DNA of 64,000 bases from Dokdonella_A sp963775445 (GTDB lineage Bacteria; Pseudomonadota; Gammaproteobacteria; Xanthomonadales; Rhodanobacteraceae): NCBI GenBank assembly GCA_963775445.1, contig CAVZIT010000008.1, forward strand, positions 62,001 through 126,000, given 5' to 3'. The translations under genes and the position numbers were made by a program. Under the pieces are notes generated by a model. The model was not told the origin of the DNA. It worked only from the letters and a program-made list of their open reading frames with translations, and searched no databases. Shown here piece by piece: positions 10,213 to 18,876 of the stretch. Numbering within the stretch: the stretch's first letter is position 1; every line of letters starts with the position of its first letter.

Positions 10213-11295
10213 TCAGCGCCGGTCATCTTCGGCAAAGCGCACGCGTCGCGTCACGCCGCAGGTCAACTCATAACCGATGGTTTCGGCATGCAGGGCGATC
10301 TCTTCAACCGGCAGCCCTTCACCCCAGAGAACCACCGGGTCGCCGAGTCTTACGTTTGCAAACTCGCCGAGATCGATCGTGATGAGATCCATCGATACAC
10401 GGCCCACCAGTTCCGCGCGACAACCTCCGACCAGGACCGGCGTGCCGGATCCGGCATGGCGCGGATAACCGTCGCCATATCCAATCGACGCGATGCCGAG
10501 ATTCGTGTCGCGGTCCGCCCTCCAGCCTGCGCCGTAACCCACCATATCGCCTGAACGGATACGCTTGATCGCAATCAGGCGGCTGGTGAGCGTCATGGCG
10601 GGGCGCAAACCGAAATCGGCTGCCGTTTTGCCGGCCACGACGGATATGCCATAAAGCGCCCCGCCGACGCGCACCCATTGGGCACGCGAATCCGGCCAGC
10701 CGATGACCGCGGCCGAGTTCGCCAATGCGCGCTCTCCTTCGAGACCGGCGATGGCGTGCTCGAAACACGTGGTTTGCCGTATCGTCGAGGCGTCGTCGAA
10801 TTCGTCCGATCGCGCAAAGTGGGTCATCAGGACGATCTCGGGATCGACATTCGACAATCTTCGCAGCGCTGCGTGAACTTCGCGCGCGCGCCGCGGCGAA
10901 AAGCCCAGGCGATGCATGCCGCTGTCGATCTTGAGCCACACCTTGATCGGTGCACCGGCGCGATCGGCGGCCAGCCATTCGATCTGGGCATCGTGGTGAA
11001 CCACGGATTCGAGGTGCAGGCGTCTCAATTCGGCCAGATCGCCCGCATCGTCGAGGCCCGACAGCACCACGATGCGTTGCGCGATGCCCGCCGCGCGAAG
11101 CCGCTGTCCGTCGGCGATATCGGCCACGCCGAACGCATCGGCCCGATCCAGCGCGAGAGCCACACGTTCGAGGCCATGGCCATAGGCGTCGGCCTTGACC
11201 ACGGCCATGATTTTCGCAGTCGGCGCGAGCGTGCGAACCCGCTCGAGATTCGCGCGCAAGGCGCCCAGATGAATCGTTGCGCAGGTCGCACGCAT
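10213..11295 (-). CDS. alr: Alanine racemase
   Basis: PLP-dependent racemase making D-alanine for peptidoglycan. It has 360 residues, the family's usual length. The PLP lysine is in VVKADAYGHG near residue 35, and the tyrosine acting as second base is in GYGAGW. It lies directly downstream of dnaB on the same strand, a classic proteobacterial arrangement, with 103 bases between them. The start at 11295 (MRATCATIHL) fits the family N-terminus. Confidence 0.96.
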   Translation of the reverse strand: MRATCATIHLGALRANLERVRTLAPTAKIMAVVKADAYGHGLERVALALDRADAFGVADIADGQRLRAAGIAQRIVVLSGLDDAGDLAELRRLHLESVVHHDAQIEWLAADRAGAPIKVWLKIDSGMHRLGFSPRRAREVHAALRRLSNVDPEIVLMTHFARSDEFDDASTIRQTTCFEHAIAGLEGERALANSAAVIGWPDSRAQWVRVGGALYGISVVAGKTAADFGLRPAMTLTSRLIAIKRIRSGDMVGYGAGWRADRDTNLGIASIGYGDGYPRHAGSGTPVLVGGCRAELVGRVSMDLITIDLGEFANVRLGDPVVLWGEGLPVEEIALHAETIGYELTCGVTRRVRFAEDDRR

Positions 11296-11398
11296 GCTTC
11301 AGAGGTGTGCGGGCGGATCCACAAACGGATCTGCAAGTCTCGCGACGAAGCTCGCGCCGGCTGCGGATCGACGCTTCACCCGGGGCATCGTACTTCGC

Positions 11399-12790
11399 TC
11401 ATTCGAGATAGCCGCTGGCGTAGTTGTCCGGCGCAAAATTCTCGAACTTGGTGTACTGGCCAAGGAACGTGAGTTTCACCGTGCCGGTCGGACCATTACG
11501 TTGCTTGCCGATGATGATTTCCGCGGTGCCCCGGTCGGACGAGTCGGCGTTGTAGTACTCATCGCGGTAAATGAACACGATCACGTCGGCATCTTGCTCG
11601 ATCGCACCGGATTCGCGCAGATCGGCCATGACAGGACGCTTGTCCGCGCGTTGTTCGAGCGCGCGATTCAACTGCGAAAGCGCAACAACGGGGATATCGA
11701 GTTCCTTGGCGAGTGCCTTGAGGTTGCGCGAGATCTCCGAGATTTCCGTCGCGCGATTTTCGGTATTGCCGGGCACCTGCATCAATTGCAGGTAGTCGAC
11801 GACGATGAGTCCCAGATCGTGCTCGCGCTTGAGCCGGCGCGCGCGTGCGCGCAGTTCGCCCGGCGACAAGGCCGGCGTATCGTCAATGAATATCTTTGCA
11901 TCGGACAGGAGCGTGATCGCATTGGTCACGCGCGGCCATTCCTCCTCGGCCAGTTCACCCGTACGCAGGTGTTGCTGGTTGATGCGACCGAGCGAGGAAA
12001 TCAGGCGAAACGCGAGTTGCGAGGACGACATCTCCATCGAGAACACGGCCACCGCCTTCTTGCCGCGCAACGCCGCGCATTCAGCGATGTTGAGCGCGAG
12101 CGCGCTCTTTCCCATCGCCGGCCTGCCCGCGACGATGACGAGGTCGGCCGGTTGCAGCCCCGTGGTCAACTCGTCGAGATCGTCGAAGCCGGTGGATATG
12201 CCGGTGACCTTGCCCTGGTTTTCGTAGCGATGATGCAGGATCTGGAATGCATCCTTGACGGCCGCGCGCATCGACACGAAACCCTTGCGCCCACGCGCGC
12301 CCGCTTCGGCGATGTGGAACACTTTCTGTTCGGCGACTTCGAGCAATTCCTGGCTGCTGCGACCCTCGGGCTGAAACGCATCGCCGGTGATTTCGGTGCC
12401 CGCATCGATCAGCTGCCGCAACACCGATTTCTCGCGCACGATATCGGCGTACGCGACGATATTGGCCGCGCTCGGCGTCGAGTTGGCGAGTTCCGCGACG
12501 TAGGTCGCGCCACCGACCATCTCGCCAAGATTCTGTGCGACGAACCAGTCGCCGAGCGTGACCGCATCGTAGGGCATGCTCTTTTCGGACAACTCGCCGA
12601 TGGCGCGGAAGATCAGACGATGGTCGCGCCGGTAGAAATCACTTTCGTCAAGACGATCGGCGATGCGGTCCCACGCTTCCGGCGCGAGCATCAAGCCGCC
12701 AAGGACTGCTTGTTCGGCTTCTATCGAATGCGGGGGTACCCGCAACACTTCGATGTTCGCGGGGGACTTGCGTTCGGTCAGGGCGGCCAT
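11399..12790 (-). CDS. dnaB: Replicative DNA helicase DnaB
   Basis: Hexameric replicative helicase of 463 residues. The N-terminal DnaB domain starts with PPHSIEAEQAVLGG, and the C-terminal RecA-like domain has Walker A GRPAMGKSAL and the Walker B region IVVDYLQLM. The start at 12790 (MAALTERKSP) gives normal length. An in-frame ATG at 12844 adds 18 unlikely residues. It belongs to the rpsF-rpsR-rplI-dnaB-alr group, although a hydrolase gene is placed between rplI and dnaB. About 80 bases upstream of the start is a near-consensus DnaA box. Confidence 0.97.
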   Translation of the reverse strand: MAALTERKSPANIEVLRVPPHSIEAEQAVLGGLMLAPEAWDRIADRLDESDFYRRDHRLIFRAIGELSEKSMPYDAVTLGDWFVAQNLGEMVGGATYVAELANSTPSAANIVAYADIVREKSVLRQLIDAGTEITGDAFQPEGRSSQELLEVAEQKVFHIAEAGARGRKGFVSMRAAVKDAFQILHHRYENQGKVTGISTGFDDLDELTTGLQPADLVIVAGRPAMGKSALALNIAECAALRGKKAVAVFSMEMSSSQLAFRLISSLGRINQQHLRTGELAEEEWPRVTNAITLLSDAKIFIDDTPALSPGELRARARRLKREHDLGLIVVDYLQLMQVPGNTENRATEISEISRNLKALAKELDIPVVALSQLNRALEQRADKRPVMADLRESGAIEQDADVIVFIYRDEYYNADSSDRGTAEIIIGKQRNGPTGTVKLTFLGQYTKFENFAPDNYASGYLE

Positions 12791-13128
12791 CGATGTTCGG
12801 CAATCGGGGGAAGGGCGATGCGATGATACCTGTCCGCGTCTCACGCGCTAAGACGCAATCCTGTGACAAAGTTGTGGATAGCTTGTGTGATTGCCGGGGT
12901 TTCCTGCGAATTGCCGCAATGCCTCACGGCGGCCGTGAGCACGCGCTTGCCACGCGTCGCCTTTCGCACGAAACAACCTGCGTCGATTTTCAAGCGTGCG
13001 CCAGATCGACAACTCGACCTTTCCGATCGGCTGCTGCGCAAGCAGAAGGCCGGGAACGGGCGCGGCTGCATTCACAATACGCGAGTGGGCAACATCGCTG
13101 CGCCCGATGCAACGCGAACGCCGCAAGT
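12791..13128. promoter_or_regulatory. dnaB upstream region with one DnaA-box-like site
   Basis: 338 bases without a gene. At 12873-12881 the sequence tgtggatag is, on the other strand, ctatccaca, one mismatch from the DnaA box ttatccaca. It lies about 83 bases upstream of dnaB. A single 9-mer with one mismatch can occur by chance, and I see no cluster of boxes or AT-rich unwinding element, so this is not an origin. I see no other gene or RNA here. Confidence 0.3.
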
Positions 13129-14037
13129 TCAATAGATTTCGGCGACACAACAACGCAGGCTGCCGCCGGCACATTCGAGCGTGGCGAGGTCCGTGGCGGC
13201 GATCGCGAAGCCTGCTTGTTCCAGAACCGCGAGCTGCGCCGGACGCAATGCTGCGGCACCGGAGGTGCTGAGCCACGCACGCGCGGGCGTGAGGGCAATC
13301 GCATTGCCCGAGTAGGCCTGCTTCTGCGCGCGATCAATCTCGACGACGTGGGGATGATAAGCCTCCGAGATCGCCTCGGCCGTGGCGGCATCCGCGAATC
13401 CGTCTGCCGCAACGATTGCTGCTCGACCCGCGAGCACGGCGAGCACGACATTGGCGTGATATTCCGCCGACGCGAGCTCAAAACAGAACGTGAGTTCGAG
13501 TCCGAACGCGACGTGCATCGCCGCGGCGCCGCGGCGATCACAGCGCTCGGACAGACCGCAGAATCCGACTCTTCGCGCACGATCGATGACCATGGCGCCG
13601 GTGAGTTCGGCGATGCAGTCGGCAGGTTCGAGATCGACGATCTCGTAACTCATGATCCGTTCGAAGAACGAGCGGATGTCCGCGCGCCGAGTTTCGCGTC
13701 GGCGCACGGCATGGCGCATGCGGCCCGTGATCAGGCGACCGGGCACCGTGGCGAAGGCATTGTTCGGAAATACGCCATCGGGGGACGCGGGATCGCCCGG
13801 GAACGTGAACACCGGGAGGTCATCGGCGAGACGCCGCGCAAGTTCGCCATGTTCACGCAGCGCTCGATACGCATCGGGCGTCGCGGACATCGCCATGTAG
13901 CGGTTGTCGCTCGCCGATTCGGCGGCGAGGTGGAAACCAAGCGGACTGACCAGAAACGCCGCGCGAGCGGTCGCGTCTTGCGTCGGCTGCAGGCGGGCAA
14001 AGCCGTCGAGAAAGCGTTGCGGATCATCGACGATCAC
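13129..14037 (-). CDS. Arginine deiminase-superfamily hydrolase (CtlX-like)
   Basis: A 302-residue member of the guanidino-group-modifying (amidinotransferase/deiminase) superfamily. It resembles proteins called citrulline utilization hydrolase CtlX or arginine-deiminase-related. Supporting motifs are VFPNNAFAT near residue 90, EYHANVVL carrying the catalytic histidine, and the C-terminal GGSLRCC, placing the nucleophilic cysteine as in GGGxxRC of deiminases. The precise substrate (citrulline, dimethylarginine or arginine) cannot be told from sequence. The start at 14037 is GTG and has no strong ribosome binding site. It lies within the ribosomal protein-dnaB gene string, 37 bases after rplI, and may be cotranscribed. 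Confidence 0.75.
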   Translation of the reverse strand: MIVDDPQRFLDGFARLQPTQDATARAAFLVSPLGFHLAAESASDNRYMAMSATPDAYRALREHGELARRLADDLPVFTFPGDPASPDGVFPNNAFATVPGRLITGRMRHAVRRRETRRADIRSFFERIMSYEIVDLEPADCIAELTGAMVIDRARRVGFCGLSERCDRRGAAAMHVAFGLELTFCFELASAEYHANVVLAVLAGRAAIVAADGFADAATAEAISEAYHPHVVEIDRAQKQAYSGNAIALTPARAWLSTSGAAALRPAQLAVLEQAGFAIAATDLATLECAGGSLRCCVAEIY

Positions 14038-14074
14038 GCGGCGGATCCGCCGGAACGAGGCCGTTCGAAGCCGA

Positions 14075-14524
14075 TCAGGATTCCGCTTCGACGGTCACCT
14101 TGACTTTCACGTTGATGTCCGCGTGCAGGTGTACTTCGACTTCATACTCGCCGGTATTGCGCAGCGGACCTTCAGGCAACAGCACTTCGCCCTTGTCGAG
14201 CGCCTTGCCCGCCGCGGTGAACGCTTCGGCAATGTCGCGCGCGCCGACCGACCCGAACAGCTTCCCCTCAAGGCTCGCGTTGGCCTTGATCGTGACGGCG
14301 GCGTCCTGGAACTGATCGCTGCGCGCGCTGGCGCCTGCGAGGAGCTGGTTGGCACGTGCTTCGTAATCGGCGCGCCGGCTTTCGAACGCCGCGAGATTCT
14401 CTTGCGTGGCCGCAAGTGCCTTGCCTTGCGGCACCAGATAATTCCGGCCATAGCCCGGCTTGACCTTGACCTTGTCGCCGAGATTGCCGAGGTTGCGGAT
14501 TTTCTGCAGCAGGATCAATTCCAT
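14075..14524 (-). CDS. rplI: 50S ribosomal protein L9
   Basis: A 149-residue L9 with the diagnostic N-terminal MELILLQKIRNLGNLGDKV, the conserved GYGRNYLVP and the long central helix leading to the C-terminal domain. It follows rpsR by 87 bases in the standard rpsF-rpsR-rplI order. The length is normal. Confidence 0.98.
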   Translation of the reverse strand: MELILLQKIRNLGNLGDKVKVKPGYGRNYLVPQGKALAATQENLAAFESRRADYEARANQLLAGASARSDQFQDAAVTIKANASLEGKLFGSVGARDIAEAFTAAGKALDKGEVLLPEGPLRNTGEYEVEVHLHADINVKVKVTVEAES

Positions 14525-14611
14525 TTCGTGCTCCGATTCGTTAGCGCCGGCAACGTGGTCGGCGCAGCTTGCGTTGTCCGAATATGCATTACAGACCGCT
14601 GCGCGCCTGCA

Positions 14612-14836
14612 TCAATGACTGTCGCAATAGGGCAGCAGGGACAGAAAGCGTGCGCGCTGCACCGCCGTCGCCAATTGGCGTTGATAGCGCGCCTTTGTGC
14701 CGGTAATGCGGCTCGGCACGATCTTGCCGGTTTCGGTGATGTACTGACGCAGCATGTTGAGATCCTTGTAGTCGATCTCGGTAATGCCCTCGGCAGTGAA
14801 GCGGCAGAATTTCTTGCGTCGAAAGAATTTGGACAC
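14612..14836 (-). CDS. rpsR: 30S ribosomal protein S18
   Basis: A 74-residue S18, very basic at the N-terminus (MSKFFRRKKFCRF), with the conserved DYKDLNMLRQYI and KIVPSRITGTKA segments. It lies 26 bases downstream of rpsF. S18 pairs with S6 on the 30S platform. Confidence 0.98.
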   Translation of the reverse strand: MSKFFRRKKFCRFTAEGITEIDYKDLNMLRQYITETGKIVPSRITGTKARYQRQLATAVQRARFLSLLPYCDSH

Positions 14837-14862
14837 GGATCAGTCTCCTCAATGGCTCGCGA

Positions 14863-15348
14863 TCAGTCGGCCTTGGATGCGTCGTTGTCGTCGTCGCTGT
14901 CGCCATCGTCGTCGACGCTGTTGTTCGCGCGATTGGATCTGGAATCGCGCCGTGGCCGCGGCTCGTCGTCGAAATCTCCGCCGCCGAAGCCATCGTCATC
15001 GCGGCGCCGGCGCTCGCCGCCCTTCTCGTCCTTGTTCTTCATGATCGCCGACATCTCGGTTTCGGGCCCATCGCGGCGCATGATCAGATGCCTCAATACC
15101 GCATCGTTGAAACGGAAACCGGATTCGAGCTCGTTCAACGCATTTTGTGCGCATTCGATGTTGAGCAGGACGTAATGCGCCTTGACCAGATGCTGGATCG
15201 GAAACGCAAGCTGGCGCCTGCCCCAGTCTTCGAGGCGATGGATCTTGCCCCCGTCCGCCTCGATCAGCGACTTGTAGCGCTCGATCATGGCCGGAACCTG
15301 CTCGCTCTGGTCCGGATGCACCAGAAACACGACTTCGTAATGACGCAT
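14863..15348 (-). CDS. rpsF: 30S ribosomal protein S6 with long acidic tail
   Basis: A 161-residue S6. The conserved fold (MRHYEVVFLVHPDQSEQV to about residue 100) includes the usual LEDWGRRQLAFPI. A C-terminal extension of about 55 residues follows, first Arg/Asp/Gly-rich and then strongly acidic (Asp/Ser/Asn). Many S6 proteins end at about 100-135 residues and some gain glutamates post-translationally through RimK. Here the acidic tail is encoded. It is the first gene of the rpsF-rpsR-rplI group. Confidence 0.97.
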   Translation of the reverse strand: MRHYEVVFLVHPDQSEQVPAMIERYKSLIEADGGKIHRLEDWGRRQLAFPIQHLVKAHYVLLNIECAQNALNELESGFRFNDAVLRHLIMRRDGPETEMSAIMKNKDEKGGERRRRDDDGFGGGDFDDEPRPRRDSRSNRANNSVDDDGDSDDDNDASKAD

Positions 15349-15482
15349 GGCGTCTCCTCATGGATGTCCGCGCGGAACGCGGGGGCAGCCTCCCGACCTG
15401 GCGGTGAGGCAAGAAACTTCGCGCGGGCGCACGAAGGGCGCGCATGGTATGGGATGCGGCTATCGCGCGCAAGCGATTGATG

Positions 15483-15571
15483 CCTGAGGGTTGAGGGCTG
15501 AACGGTGAAAAGCCGGGGAACAACGATGGCCTGGACTTCGTTCCCGCTTCTCTCAGCCCTCGGCCCTCAGG
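15483..15571. repeat. Hairpin repeat element overlapping the 3' end of the A-type Fe-S carrier gene
   Basis: Two 20-base arms, 15483-15502 and 15552-15571, are inverted copies of each other with three mismatches. The right-arm core on the minus strand reads gagggccgagggctgag. They are separated by a 49-base loop. The right arm supplies the last residues and stop codon of the Fe-S carrier gene. The same words (gagggctgagggccg) recur in the hairpin inside kmo at 30.65 kb, so this looks like a dispersed REP-type repeat of this genome. Confidence 0.6.
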
Positions 15572-15903
15572 CCCGGCTCCCCAACCGTAAAGCTTTCCCC
15601 GCAACCGCATTCACCGGTCGCGTTGGGGTTCCTGAAAACGAAGGTGGCATTGATGCCGCGGCGCTGGAAATCGATTTCGGTGCCATCGACGAATGGCAGC
15701 GATTTGGCATCGACCACGACGCGCAAGCCGTCGTCCTCGTACACGCGATCATCCGGTGCAATCGTATCGGTCAAGTCAACGGTATAGCCGAAGCCCGAAC
15801 AACCTGTGCGCTTGATGCCGAAGCGCACCCCCACCGCCGAGGCATCCCTCTCCAGATATTCATGCATGCGCTCGCGTGCGGCTTGGGTGAACTGGATGGC
15901 CAT
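15553..15903 (-). CDS. A-type iron-sulfur carrier protein (IscA/ErpA family)
   Basis: A 116-residue Fe-S scaffold/carrier that hands clusters to apo-proteins. The three cluster-binding cysteines are present: one in RTGCSGFGY and two in GECGCGESF near the C-terminus. The second motif is closer to IscA than ErpA. The start at 15903 (MAIQFTQAARERM) gives family length. Only the tail after GECGCGESF is unusual: the last residues, GLRAEG, and the stop codon are encoded by the arm of a hairpin repeat. Monocistronic, and divergent from asnS. Confidence 0.9.
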   Translation of the reverse strand: MAIQFTQAARERMHEYLERDASAVGVRFGIKRTGCSGFGYTVDLTDTIAPDDRVYEDDGLRVVVDAKSLPFVDGTEIDFQRRGINATFVFRNPNATGECGCGESFTVGEPGLRAEG

Positions 15904-16032
15904 ATGGACTGAAGCGTATTTTGCCGATTGAGTGGATTCCAGCTCAGTGTAGCAGCAGGGCACGGCCTGACACCGGATTCCGCTATGATCTTCGCTCTTT
16001 CCAGATGGCGTTCGCCAGCGGAGTTTCAAGGC

Positions 16033-17448
16033 ATGTCGGCAGTCGGTGCATCATCCGTCAGCATCAAGCACATTCTCTCCGACACGGTCGCGCCCGGCAG
16101 TTGCGTACGGGTCAATGGCTGGGTGCGGACGCGACGCGATTCCAAGGCGGGCCTGTCGTTCATCAACTTGAGCGATGGCTCATGCTTCGATCCAATCCAG
16201 ATTGTCGCGCCCGGCACACTGGCCAATTACGACAGCGAAATCGTGCGACTCACCAGCGGATGTGCGCTCAGCGTCGAAGGCGAAGTCGTCGTCTCCCAGG
16301 GCAAGGGGCAGCATTACGAGATCCAGGCCCGACAGATCGAGGTCGTCGGCTGGGTCGAGGATCCGGAAACCTATCCGATCCAGCCCAAACCGCACTCACT
16401 CGAGTTCCTGCGCGAGGTCGCGCATCTGCGGCCACGCACCAACCTGTTCGGCGCCATCGCGCGCGTGCGCCACACGATCGCGAGTGCAATCCACCGCTAC
16501 TTCGATCAAAACGGATTTTTCTGGGTCAACACGCCGATCGTCACGACTTCCGATGCGGAAGGCGCCGGGCAGTTGTTCCGCGTTTCCACGCTGGATCTCA
16601 TGAACCTGCCACGCGACGAGCGCGGCGCGATCGACTTCCGGCAGGACTTCTTCGGACGCTCGGCTTTCCTGACCGTATCCGGCCAGCTCAACGTGGAAGG
16701 CTACTGCCTCGCTCTCAGCAAGGTCTACACCTTCGGTCCGACGTTTCGCGCCGAGAATTCGAATACGACACGGCATCTGGCCGAATTCTGGATGATCGAA
16801 CCCGAGATCGCGTTCGCGAATCTCGACGACAACGCCGATCTGGCCGAGGATTTCCTCAAGTTCGTCTTCTCCACGGTGCTCGCCGAACGCGGAGATGACA
16901 TGGCGTTCTTTGCCGAACGCGTCGAGAAAACGGCGATCAGTCGCCTCGAAGCGCTGATTGCCGCGCCGTTCGAGCGCATCGACTACTCCGAAGCCGTTGC
17001 GATTCTTGAAAAGGCGGGCAAGAAGTTCGAGTTTCCGGTCGCCTGGGGCGTGGACCTGCAGACCGAGCACGAAAGGTACCTGACCGAGCAACACGTCGGT
17101 CGCCCGGTCATTGTCATGAACTATCCGGAACGCATCAAGGCGTTTTACATGCGCCTCAACGACGATGGCCGCACGGTCGCTGCGATGGATGTGCTCGCGC
17201 CGGGTATCGGAGAGATCATCGGCGGCTCGCAGCGCGAGGAGCGCCTCGATGTGCTCGACCGGCGACTGGTCGAGTTCGGGCTCGATCCGGAGAACTACCA
17301 GTGGTATCGCGATTTCCGCCGCTACGGTAGCGTTCCGCACGCGGGTTTCGGTCTCGGTTTCGAACGCCTCGTTGTCTACGTGTGCGGCCTCGCCAACATC
17401 CGCGACGCAAGTCCGTATCCGCGCGTGCCGGGCCACGCGCAGTTCTGA
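16033..17448 (+). CDS. asnS: Asparaginyl-tRNA synthetase
   Basis: Class II aminoacyl-tRNA synthetase charging tRNA-Asn. It has 471 residues: an N-terminal OB-fold anticodon-binding domain (VRVNGWVRTRRDSK), then the catalytic domain with motif 2 (FRAENSNTTRHLAEFWMIEPE) split over about residues 240-260 and motif 3 (GFGLGFERLVVYVCGLANIRD) at the C-terminus. The start at 16033 (MSAVGASSV) is preferred over an upstream in-frame start at 15928 inside the divergent promoter region. Its presence means asparaginylation is direct here. Confidence 0.97.
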   Translation: MSAVGASSVSIKHILSDTVAPGSCVRVNGWVRTRRDSKAGLSFINLSDGSCFDPIQIVAPGTLANYDSEIVRLTSGCALSVEGEVVVSQGKGQHYEIQARQIEVVGWVEDPETYPIQPKPHSLEFLREVAHLRPRTNLFGAIARVRHTIASAIHRYFDQNGFFWVNTPIVTTSDAEGAGQLFRVSTLDLMNLPRDERGAIDFRQDFFGRSAFLTVSGQLNVEGYCLALSKVYTFGPTFRAENSNTTRHLAEFWMIEPEIAFANLDDNADLAEDFLKFVFSTVLAERGDDMAFFAERVEKTAISRLEALIAAPFERIDYSEAVAILEKAGKKFEFPVAWGVDLQTEHERYLTEQHVGRPVIVMNYPERIKAFYMRLNDDGRTVAAMDVLAPGIGEIIGGSQREERLDVLDRRLVEFGLDPENYQWYRDFRRYGSVPHAGFGLGFERLVVYVCGLANIRDASPYPRVPGHAQF

Positions 17449-17478
17449 TCCGAATTGCGCGAAGGGGACGGACCGGTA

Positions 17479-17787
17479 ATGCCTGATGCAACTGCACACG
17501 AATGGTGGATCGCAGTACTCGGCGACAAGCTGATCTGGGCATGCTTGCGTCTGCACGATTCGGGTCTACCCGAAGTATTCGACTGCGACGGGCGTACGCT
17601 CGTCTATGACGACGAAAGCGCAGCGCGCATGGCCCTGCTCGATGCAGATTTTCGCGCTTGGAACGGGCTCGATGAATCCGATGCCGATGCGCTCGGTTTC
17701 GATCTCGGCTCGCTCAGTCTACCGGATGCCGACAACGACGTGGACCTGGCGCGGCGGATGATTCAGGAAATGCCGCCGAGGCAGTAA
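17479..17787 (+). CDS. Small acidic protein of unknown function
   Basis: A 102-residue, strongly acidic soluble protein (many Asp, few Lys) that I do not recognise. It starts at ATG 17479 with a purine-rich gaagggga just upstream. A TTG start at 17455 is possible. It follows asnS by 30 bases and precedes the SDR by 33 bases on the same strand, so it may be cotranscribed with either. There is no signal peptide or membrane segment. Confidence 0.6.
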   Translation: MPDATAHEWWIAVLGDKLIWACLRLHDSGLPEVFDCDGRTLVYDDESAARMALLDADFRAWNGLDESDADALGFDLGSLSLPDADNDVDLARRMIQEMPPRQ

Positions 17788-17820
17788 CGGCTGGCCGTAC
17801 GACTCACAAGGAGAATCGCA

Positions 17821-18609
17821 ATGAACCTGGACCTTATCGGCAAGCACGCGCTCGTGTGCGGCGGCTCACATGGTATCGGCCGCGCAGCAGCGCACGAGCT
17901 GGCGGCACTCGGTGCCGACGTGACGGTGCTCGCACGTTCGCGCGAGACGCTTGAACCGGTCGTCGACGCATTGCCGCGAACGCATGCGACGCAGTCCCAT
18001 GCATGCATCGAAGCCGACACGACTGATCGCGACGGCCTGCGCGCAAGGGTCGAGGCGCTGACCAATGCGCGCGCCGCGCAGATCGTTGTCAACAATACCG
18101 GTGGTCCGCCGGGTGGTTCAGCGCATGCTGCGGACATCGCCGAGTACCTCGACGCATTCAACCAGCATCTGATCGCCAACCAGATCCTGTTGCGGGCGCT
18201 GCTCCCGGGTATGCGTCAGAGCGGCTACGGACGCGTGATCAACGTGATTTCGACCTCGGTGAAAGAGCCGATCAGGAATCTTGGCGTATCCAACACGATC
18301 CGCGGTGCGGTCGCAAGCTGGGCCAAGACCCTCGCTGGCGAACTGGGCCAGTTCGGCATTACCGTCAATAATGTATTGCCCGGTTACACCCACACGCGAC
18401 GGCTCGATCAGATTCTCGCCGACCGCGCCAAATCCTCGCAACAGAGCGAAGACGACATCGCAAAAGCCATGCTCGCCAATGTACCTCTCGGGCGTTTTGC
18501 CGAAGCGTCGGAAATTGCAGCGGTGATCGCCTTCCTGGCAACGCCTGCAGCAGCCTATGTCAACGGCATCAATGTGCCGGTGGACGGCGGGCGCACGCTT
18601 TCGCTTTAG
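17821..18609 (+). CDS. SDR-family oxidoreductase with non-canonical active site
   Basis: A 262-residue Rossmann-fold protein of the short-chain dehydrogenase/reductase family. It has the nucleotide-binding motif GGSHGIGRA (about residues 14-22), NNTGGP in place of NNAG, and the C-terminal VNGINVPVDGGRTLSL. The catalytic Tyr-X3-Lys is replaced by Ser157-Asn-Thr-Ile-Arg161. A subset of FabG-like SDRs shows this SNxxR pattern, so it is probably functional but with altered chemistry. It heads the kynurenine gene string, 267 bases before the semialdehyde dehydrogenase, and may act on a pathway intermediate. That role is inference only. A good aaggag ribosome binding site precedes the start. Confidence 0.85.
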   Translation: MNLDLIGKHALVCGGSHGIGRAAAHELAALGADVTVLARSRETLEPVVDALPRTHATQSHACIEADTTDRDGLRARVEALTNARAAQIVVNNTGGPPGGSAHAADIAEYLDAFNQHLIANQILLRALLPGMRQSGYGRVINVISTSVKEPIRNLGVSNTIRGAVASWAKTLAGELGQFGITVNNVLPGYTHTRRLDQILADRAKSSQQSEDDIAKAMLANVPLGRFAEASEIAAVIAFLATPAAAYVNGINVPVDGGRTLSL

Positions 18610-18876
18610 GCAATGTTTCGGAAAGACTCTTTGCGAGGACCCACTCCGGGCACGCCTCGGGAATGTGCATTGGTCGCACCAGCGTCGTCGCGCCGATTGA
18701 TCGCCCGCGTCGTACACCTGCACACAATACCTGCCGGGCGCACGATATTTACGCGCTGACAAGACACGCTCCGATCACCCCGGAACGGCGCGTATGGAGC
18801 TTCGTCGCAAATACCGCAACCAGTGCTACTTCGCTTTCGCTGCAAGAACAGCGCTGAAGCGGCTAAGCTTGGCCAC

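Noticed and set aside
12791..13128. Replication origin next to dnaB
   Set aside because: Only one imperfect DnaA box, no AT-rich region, and no dnaA or parAB nearby.
12793..14103. 436-residue plus-strand frame over the deiminase-like gene
   Set aside because: The opposite strand has the conserved deiminase motifs and operon position. This frame is low-quality shadow.
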